DNA from: Bacilli bacterium
GTDB lineage: Bacteria > Bacillota_I > Bacilli_A > RF39 > UBA660
Reading direction: 5' to 3'
Assembly (NCBI GenBank): GCA_900769635.1
Contig: CAAGHJ010000021.1
Coordinates: 1-45,479, forward strand
DNA length: 45,479 nucleotides
Both the position numbers and the translations under genes were made by a program. Position 1 is the first letter of the stretch; every line of letters starts with the position of its first letter. Positions 41,303 through 45,479 of the stretch are shown here, piece after piece. A model generated the notes under the pieces. It was not told the origin of the DNA. It saw only the letters and a program-made list of their open reading frames with translations, and made no database searches.

Positions 41303-44300
41303 TAGATTTCACCTCCTAATTTTTCTTCGTCATTTTCGATGTCATCATCGAAGGCCTCTTCTAAGTCTTCTTCGTATTCGAATTCATCATCAATGGCTTC
41401 ATCTAATTCATCGGTTTCCTCATCAATTAAATTTTCTTCGTCAATGTCATCGTCTTCATAATTGTCTATATCTTTAAATGGATTAGTTTTTGGAATTTCT
41501 TCAACTACAATATCATCGTCTTCATCATCTGATTCTAGTTGTCTCATATCTATTATTTCATCATCGTTATTTATTACAGATATATCTAAGCCAAGTGCTT
41601 GGAATTCTTTTATCAATACTCTGAATGATTCTGGCAATCCTGGTGATGGTAATGGGGTACCTTTTACTATTGATTCGTAAACTTTTACACGTCCAATTAC
41701 GTCATCTGATTTGTAAGTTAATATTTCTTGAAGTACATGGGCAGCTCCATAGGCTTCTAATGCCCATACTTCCATTTCTCCAAATCTTTGTCCACCAAAT
41801 TGTGCTTTACCTCCAAGTGGTTGTTGTGTTACTAATGAATATGGTCCTGTTGCACGAGCGTGTAACTTATCATCAACCATATGATGTAGTTTAATCATAT
41901 ACATAACTCCAACGCTTATTCTATTATCAAATGGTTCTCCTGTTCTTCCATCGTAAAGAACTGTTTTTCCGTCGGCATCCATTCCAGCTTCTTCCATCAT
42001 AGCTGCAATATCTTCTTTTTTTGCTCCATCTAGAACTGGTGTTGCAACGTGTACATTTAATTTTTTAGCTGCCATTCCTAAATGTAATTCTAATATTTGT
42101 CCAATATTCATACGAGATGGCACACCTTGTGGATTTAGCATTATATCTACTGGGGTACCGTCTGGTAAATATGGCATATCTTCACGTGGTAATATTAGAG
42201 AAATTACACCTTTATTACCGTGTCTTCCAGACATTTTATCTCCGACTTGAATTTTTCTTTTTTGGATTATATAAACTCTTACTACTTTTGATACTCCGCT
42301 TGGTAATTCGTCATTGTCTTTCTTAGTGTATATTTTTACATCGTGGACAATTCCTTCTCCTCCGTGTGGAACTGTTAATGATGTATTTCTTACTTCTCTT
42401 GTTTTTTCGCCAAATATAGCGTGTAATAGTTTTTCTTCACTTGTTAAGTCAGCCATTCCTTTTGGTGTTACTTTACCAACTAGAATATCGCCTTCTTTTA
42501 CTTCTGTTCCTATTTTTATTATTCCGTTAGCATCAAGATTTTTACGTAATTCTTCACTAACATTTGGTATGTCTCTAGTTATTTCTTCTGGGCCTAGTTT
42601 TGTGTCACGGCATTGTATTTCATAGTCTTCTATATGTAGTGATGTGTATACATCGTCTTTTACTAATCTTTCATTCATTATAACGGCATCTTCAAAGTTG
42701 TATCCATTAAATGTCATAAATGCTACAACAACATTTTTACCTAAGGCTAATTCGCCTTTATCTGTACTTGGTCCATCAGCTATAATTTGACCTTTTTTTA
42801 CAGTGTCGCCCTTTCTAACTATTGGTCTTTGGTTGTTTGTTTCACCTTGGTTTGAACGTTCAAAGTTAGTTAAAGTGTATGTGTCTGAACCTTTAGCTGT
42901 TTTTACTATTATTTTCTTAGCATCAGCATACTCAACTACGCCGTCTGCTTTAGAGACTACTGTAACTCCTGAATCTTTTGCAGTAATGTATTCTACACCT
43001 GTACCTACAAATGGTGCTTCTGTTGTTAATAGTGGTAGTGCTTGTCTTTGCATATTTGCTCCCATTAGGGCACGAGTTGCGTCATCGTGTTCTAGAAATG
43101 GTATCAAACTTGTTGTTACTGATACAACTTGTTGTGGCGATACATCAATGTAATCTACTTTATCAACAGGAATTATTACGTTTTCACCTCTATATCTACC
43201 TGCAACTGTTTCGTCGGTAATTTCCATATCATCGTTTACGTTTACTGTTGCTTGAGATATATAGTAATCTTCTTCTTCCGTAGCTGTTAAATATACTACT
43301 TCGTCAGTTAATTTTCTATCCTTTACTTTACGATATGGTGTTTGAATAAATCCGTATTCGTCTACTTTTGCATAACTAGCTAGGGAAGTTATTAATCCTA
43401 TATTTTGACCTTCAGGAGATTCTATTGGACATATTCTTCCATAGTGAGAAGAATTAACGTCACGTACTTCCATACCAGCTCTATCACGGGATAATCCACC
43501 TGGGCCTAAGGCTGATAATCTTCTTTTATGAGTAAGTTCAGCAATTGGGTTTACTTGATCCATAAATTGTGATAATTGGCTACTTCCAAAGAATTCTTTT
43601 ATAACTGCTGTTACTGGTCTTATATTTATAAGAGTCTTTGGTGTAACTGTTTCCATATCTTGAGTAGTCATTCTTTCTCTGATTACTCTATCCATTCTAC
43701 TGAAACCTATTTTAAATTGGTTTTGTAAAAGTTCTCCTACCTGCCTAATTCTTCTATTTCCTAAGTGATCTATTTCATCATCTTTTCCTATTCCTTCAAA
43801 TAGATTTAGATAGTATGAAACTGAGGCATAGAAGTCTGAGATTGTTAATATTTTTAAGTCAAGTGTTTGGTCATTACCTATTACTTTTATTTTTTTGGTT
43901 GGTTCTACATTTGAATATACATATAATACTTGAACAATATTATCTGTATTTAGTTCTTTATTTGCAGGAGCTTCAACTCTTCCATATCCTTCTTTTAAAT
44001 ATGGGCTTAATTTTTCTAATACATCTTTAGTTATTAGTGTGCCATCTTCTATTATTTTTTCGCCGTCAATAATAATGTCTTGAGCTATTTTATTATTTAA
44101 TAGACGATCTTCGATATTTAATCTTTGATTAAATTTATATCTACCTACTTTTGCTAAATCGTATCTGAAATTGTCAAAGAATCTTGTAATTAATTGGTTC
44201 TTTGATGAATCAAGAGTTGTTGGTTCTCCAGGTCTTAATTTTTCATATATTTCAATTAGTGCTTCATCAGTATTTTTTGTTGAATCTCTTTCAAGAGTAT

Positions 44301-44955
44301 TTTGAATATATTTGTTATTGTCAAAAAATTCTAATATTTCTTCGTTTGATGATAAACCAAATGCTCTGATAAGTGTTGTTAATGCTACTTTTCTAGTTCT
44401 ATCTATTCTAACATAGATAACATCCTTGGCATCTATTTCATATTCTAACCATGTACCTCTTGTTGGTATTATTTTAGAAGATATGGTTGGTTTACCATTT
44501 TTGTCTAATTCTTTTGAAAAATAAACACTTGGAGATCTTACTAATTGTGAGACTACAACTCTTTCTGCACCATTAATAATAAATGAACCACTATCAGTCA
44601 TTAAAGGCATATCTCCTAAAAATATTTCTTGTTCTTTTACTTCTCCAGTTTCATTGTTAAATAATCTAGTTTGTACCTTTAATGGTGATGCATAAGTAAC
44701 TTGTCTGTCCTTACATTCTTTGATAGAATATCTTGGTGTATCAAACTCATAATCTCCGAATTCTAATGTTAGACTTCCAGAAAAACTTTCAATTGGCGAA
44801 AAGTCTTCTAATACTTCTTTTACCCCTTCGTTAACAAACCATTGATATGATTCTTTTTGAATTTGTAATAAATTATCAAGTTCTAATGAATTTTTGATCA
44901 TAGAAAAGTTTCTTCTTTTTCTATAATCTCCGCTTTGCTTTAATTTGTAAGCCAT
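41302..44955 (-). CDS. rpoB: RNA polymerase beta subunit
   Basis: A 1217-aa core subunit, the site of rifampicin action; the cluster SSQLSQFMDQVNPIAELTHKRRLSALGPGG is present in drug-sensitive form (Q, D, H and S at the usual places). GDKMSGRHGNKG and the C-terminal GGKAQFGGQRFGEMEVWALEA clamp motif are intact. Residues about 1141-1217 are an extra tail with some 40 Asp/Glu. No rplJ/rplL gene precedes it; instead 400 bp of leader and then an IS3 end. Confidence 0.99.
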   Translation of the reverse strand: MAYKLKQSGDYRKRRNFSMIKNSLELDNLLQIQKESYQWFVNEGVKEVLEDFSPIESFSGSLTLEFGDYEFDTPRYSIKECKDRQVTYASPLKVQTRLFNNETGEVKEQEIFLGDMPLMTDSGSFIINGAERVVVSQLVRSPSVYFSKELDKNGKPTISSKIIPTRGTWLEYEIDAKDVIYVRIDRTRKVALTTLIRAFGLSSNEEILEFFDNNKYIQNTLERDSTKNTDEALIEIYEKLRPGEPTTLDSSKNQLITRFFDNFRYDLAKVGRYKFNQRLNIEDRLLNNKIAQDIIIDGEKIIEDGTLITKDVLEKLSPYLKEGYGRVEAPANKELNTDNIVQVLYVYSNVEPTKKIKVIGNDQTLDLKILTISDFYASVSYYLNLFEGIGKDDEIDHLGNRRIRQVGELLQNQFKIGFSRMDRVIRERMTTQDMETVTPKTLINIRPVTAVIKEFFGSSQLSQFMDQVNPIAELTHKRRLSALGPGGLSRDRAGMEVRDVNSSHYGRICPIESPEGQNIGLITSLASYAKVDEYGFIQTPYRKVKDRKLTDEVVYLTATEEEDYYISQATVNVNDDMEITDETVAGRYRGENVIIPVDKVDYIDVSPQQVVSVTTSLIPFLEHDDATRALMGANMQRQALPLLTTEAPFVGTGVEYITAKDSGVTVVSKADGVVEYADAKKIIVKTAKGSDTYTLTNFERSNQGETNNQRPIVRKGDTVKKGQIIADGPSTDKGELALGKNVVVAFMTFNGYNFEDAVIMNERLVKDDVYTSLHIEDYEIQCRDTKLGPEEITRDIPNVSEELRKNLDANGIIKIGTEVKEGDILVGKVTPKGMADLTSEEKLLHAIFGEKTREVRNTSLTVPHGGEGIVHDVKIYTKKDNDELPSGVSKVVRVYIIQKRKIQVGDKMSGRHGNKGVISLILPREDMPYLPDGTPVDIMLNPQGVPSRMNIGQILELHLGMAAKKLNVHVATPVLDGAKKEDIAAMMEEAGMDADGKTVLYDGRTGEPFDNRISVGVMYMIKLHHMVDDKLHARATGPYSLVTQQPLGGKAQFGGQRFGEMEVWALEAYGAAHVLQEILTYKSDDVIGRVKVYESIVKGTPLPSPGLPESFRVLIKEFQALGLDISVINNDDEIIDMRQLESDDEDDDIVVEEIPKTNPFKDIDNYEDDDIDEENLIDEETDELDEAIDDEFEYEEDLEEAFDDDIENDEEKLGGEI

Positions 44956-45025
44956 TAATTTTCACCCCAATACCTATATTTTTTATATTTTTATACATCG
45001 AAAAAAGATGTGTAACCAATATATA

Positions 45026-45054
45026 ATGTTAGCAGAATTATGCCAATAAGTCAA
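45026..45054 (-). promoter_or_regulatory. Sigma-A promoter proximal to rpoB
   Basis: TTGACT (45054-45049), 17-bp spacer, TAACAT (45031-45026), about 65 bp ahead of the rpoB start. Confidence 0.7.
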
Positions 45055-45280
45055 TGCTTTTTTTAGATTTTTTTGATAAAAATGTGAAAATGCAAAGATT
45101 TTGTTTTTTTTGAGAAATTTCATTAATATTTTTTCTTCATTTATACTAATACTATTATTCAAAACTGAGTATCTCACAATGTTAATCAATTTTCTTTAAG
45201 TATATTTTTATTATAGCAAATAATATTCATTTTTATTGGTCTTTTTATCATATTCGACGTATAAGTTTGTTTCTTAATTT

Positions 45281-45309
45281 ATTTTATATTAATTGTTTAG
45301 ACTTGTCAA
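45281..45309 (-). promoter_or_regulatory. Sigma-A promoter distal to rpoB
   Basis: TTGACA (45309-45304), 17-bp spacer, TAAAAT (45286-45281). It would give a leader of about 320 nt. The stretch 44956-45362 holds these promoters and no convincing gene. Confidence 0.72.
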
Positions 45310-45362
45310 TTATTTTTTATATTTTTATATAAGTTTTGTATTTAAAAAGATAGACATAACAA

Positions 45363-45479
45363 TGAACTTGTCAACAAAAAGTAGACAGTAAAAAGATTTT
45401 ATTTAAACCCTAGTTGAGTTCTATACTCAATTGGGGTTTTATAATTTAATGCGTAACTTGGTCTAAGATAATTATAGTC
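45363..45479 (-). mobile_element. IS3-family element, 3' end with terminal repeat
   Basis: Inverted copy of the element at window start; 45363-45461 is identical to the reverse complement of 1-99, and the frame extends 18 bp further to the window edge. The tip (TGAACTTGTC) faces the rpoB promoters. Confidence 0.8.
45399..45479 (-). CDS. IS3-family transposase, 3' fragment (cut by window edge)
   Basis: The last 26 codons of the OrfB integrase are visible: DYNYLRPSYALNYKTP and then the same ending as at the window start. The YN-x-LRPS-x-AL-x-Y-x-TP motif is typical of the IS150 group. The catalytic part lies outside. Confidence 0.87.
   Translation of the reverse strand, partial: DYNYLRPSYALNYKTPIEYRTQLGFK

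Noticed and set aside
44983..45189. 68-aa open frame upstream of rpoB on the minus strand
   Set aside because: It spans the proximal rpoB promoter, starts without a ribosome binding site and has no recognisable pattern.
1..45479. 45-kb composite transposon
   Set aside because: The IS ends are arranged like one, but the content is core genome (rpoBC, recA, rny, lysS, rnpB), so chromosomal inversion or assembly breaks are far more likely.
1..45479. CRISPR arrays and tRNA genes
   Set aside because: No regularly spaced repeats and no tRNA-like cloverleaf sequences were seen on reading both strands.

Overview
The window is very AT-rich and reads as chromosome from an endospore-forming, low-GC Gram-positive bacterium. 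Core order matches Bacillota: rodZ-pgsA-recA-rny, gpsB next to rnpB, dusB ahead of lysS, cdaA-cdaR, rpoB-rpoC. Four sporulation genes are visible: sigK, spoIVA, spoVIF and a cotD-like coat gene. Gene density, short genes and many lineage-specific small proteins suggest an uncultured gut-type Bacilli/Erysipelotrichia/RF39-like lineage; that placement is inference. The standard code fits every gene. Sigma-A promoters are close to consensus with 17-bp spacers, and most genes have strong Shine-Dalgarno sites.

Layout. Both window ends carry the 3' end of the same IS3-family element in opposite orientation (1-99 and 45363-45479), so the window lies between two inverted IS copies. From the left, all minus strand unless noted: cdaA-cdaR (c-di-AMP synthesis); a phage-type lysis cassette (33-aa ORF, M23 endolysin, LLH holin); a cotD-like gene with a sigma-K-like promoter; a candidate 360-nt non-coding RNA with a perfect promoter and a terminator (4184-4546); a CmpB-type membrane protein with a degenerate FtsK-like ATPase; a hypothetical gene with an RluA-type pseudouridine synthase; a SNF2 helicase; a sirtuin (+); hsp20-htpG under a variant CIRCE operator; hemolysin III (+); and an ABC importer of the THI5/SsuA type.

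From 17.2 to 20.6 kb on the plus strand are three lineage-specific genes, including a 765-aa membrane protein. They are followed on the minus strand by ftsY, a small membrane protein, ylxM, a 56-aa membrane peptide and a stand-alone Clp-D1-like AAA+ ATPase. Then come rny, recA, pgsA, rodZ, rnpB RNA and gpsB; sigK and rpmB (+); a YfcC-type transporter; dusB-RDD-lysS (LysRS with an added C-terminal tRNA-binding domain); HU; spoIVA; spoVIF with a glutamine amidotransferase; a hypothetical helical protein; and rpoB-rpoC.

How the parts fit. Housekeeping functions are transcription, RNA decay and processing, protein targeting, recombination and chaperones. Scattered among them are single-gene sporulation units with their own candidate mother-cell promoters. 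The observations most worth following are the structured RNA, the lysis cassette beside a coat gene, the 765-aa protein, the SRP-linked small membrane protein/AAA+ pair, and the hairpin between the Shine-Dalgarno site and start codon of spoIVA.
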